NCBI GenBank assembly: GCA_030064695.1
Contig: JASHYV010000167.1
Span: 1 to 5,357 of the forward strand
DNA length: 5,357 nucleotides
Reading direction: 5' to 3'
From: Thermoplasmata archaeon
Lineage (GTDB): Archaea; Thermoplasmatota; Thermoplasmata; UBA184
Of this stretch, positions 5,244-5,357 are shown piece after piece. A program made the translations under genes and the position numbers. Each line of letters begins with the position of its first letter. The first letter of the stretch is position 1. A model generated the notes under the pieces. That model ran no database searches. It was not told the origin of the DNA and was given only the letters and a program-made list of their open reading frames with translations.

Positions 5244-5357
5244 ATGGAGTACGTGTATGGTGCACTGCTGCTCAACGCCGCCGGAAAGCCGATCGATGAG
5301 AAGGGCCTCTCGGGGCTCCTGACCGCCGCCGGGGTCGCTCCCGACACGGCGCGCGTG
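5244..5357 (+). CDS. rpl12: ribosomal protein P1 (archaeal L12), N-terminal part
   Basis: Acidic stalk protein that binds as dimers to P0 and draws initiation and elongation factor GTPases to the ribosome. Only the first 38 residues are in the window: [38 protein letters not shown]. This is the archaeal P1 dimerisation domain, with the near-invariant MEYVYxALLL start, the AGKxI turn and the LxAAGVxxDxARV helix. The ATG has GGAG (5232-5235) eight bases upstream. The gene lies 31 bp after the P0 stop in the usual L1, L10, L12 order. The acidic hinge and the factor-binding C-terminal peptide lie beyond the window. Confidence 0.96.
   Translation, partial: MEYVYGALLLNAAGKPIDEKGLSGLLTAAGVAPDTARV

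Noticed and set aside
4301..5347. Minus-strand open frame (348 codons) opposite uL10 and rpl12
   Set aside because: Composition is a mirror of the P0 codons (many D/R/L/E/G), there is no recognisable domain, and it crosses two gene boundaries of the real operon.

Overview
The window is a compact, very GC-rich archaeal segment. It carries genes for translation, rRNA and tRNA modification, and isoprenoid synthesis. The archaeal assignment rests on several families seen only in archaea or in archaea and eukaryotes: eL44, eS27, aIF2 alpha, Nop10, aTrm56, an archaeal-type mevalonate kinase, uL10/P0 and P1-type L12. TATA/BRE-like promoters and GGAGG-type ribosome binding sites fit. A euryarchaeote, perhaps in the Thermoplasmatota, is my best guess, but no marker here settles the lineage.

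Layout. Positions 1-40 hold the last codons of an unidentified plus-strand gene, which ends 7 bp from the oppositely oriented mevalonate kinase gene. A minus-strand operon fills about 3519 down to 48, in transcription order: rpl44e, rps27e, aIF2 alpha, nop10, a two-winged-helix regulator-like protein, tRNA C56 2'-O-methylase (aTrm56), mevalonate kinase. The junctions are tight: gaps of 10 and 19 bp, then an ATGA overlap, a 44-bp overlap and a TTGA overlap. This suggests one transcript with translational coupling. A divergent intergenic region of 185 bp (3520-3704) separates it from a plus-strand operon: rpl1 (uL1), rpl10 (uL10/P0) and rpl12 (P1, cut by the window end), which form the ribosomal L1 stalk and the P stalk.

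How they work together. Both operons serve protein synthesis. The left one makes two zinc-binding ribosomal proteins, an initiation factor subunit, an H/ACA snoRNP protein and a tRNA methylase, with mevalonate kinase (membrane lipid precursors) at its end. The right one makes the two mobile stalks of the large subunit. The two divergent promoters share a CCAAC plus TATRTAGGR arrangement. One is placed for a leaderless rpl44e mRNA and the other for a short Shine-Dalgarno leader on rpl1.

No new defence or mobile system is visible. The points most worth checking are: the regulator gene, whose conserved N-terminus extends past the first normal start codon to an ACG with a well-placed Shine-Dalgarno; a P0 protein without the usual acidic tail; and a possible internal promoter for rpl12 in the last codons of the P0 gene.
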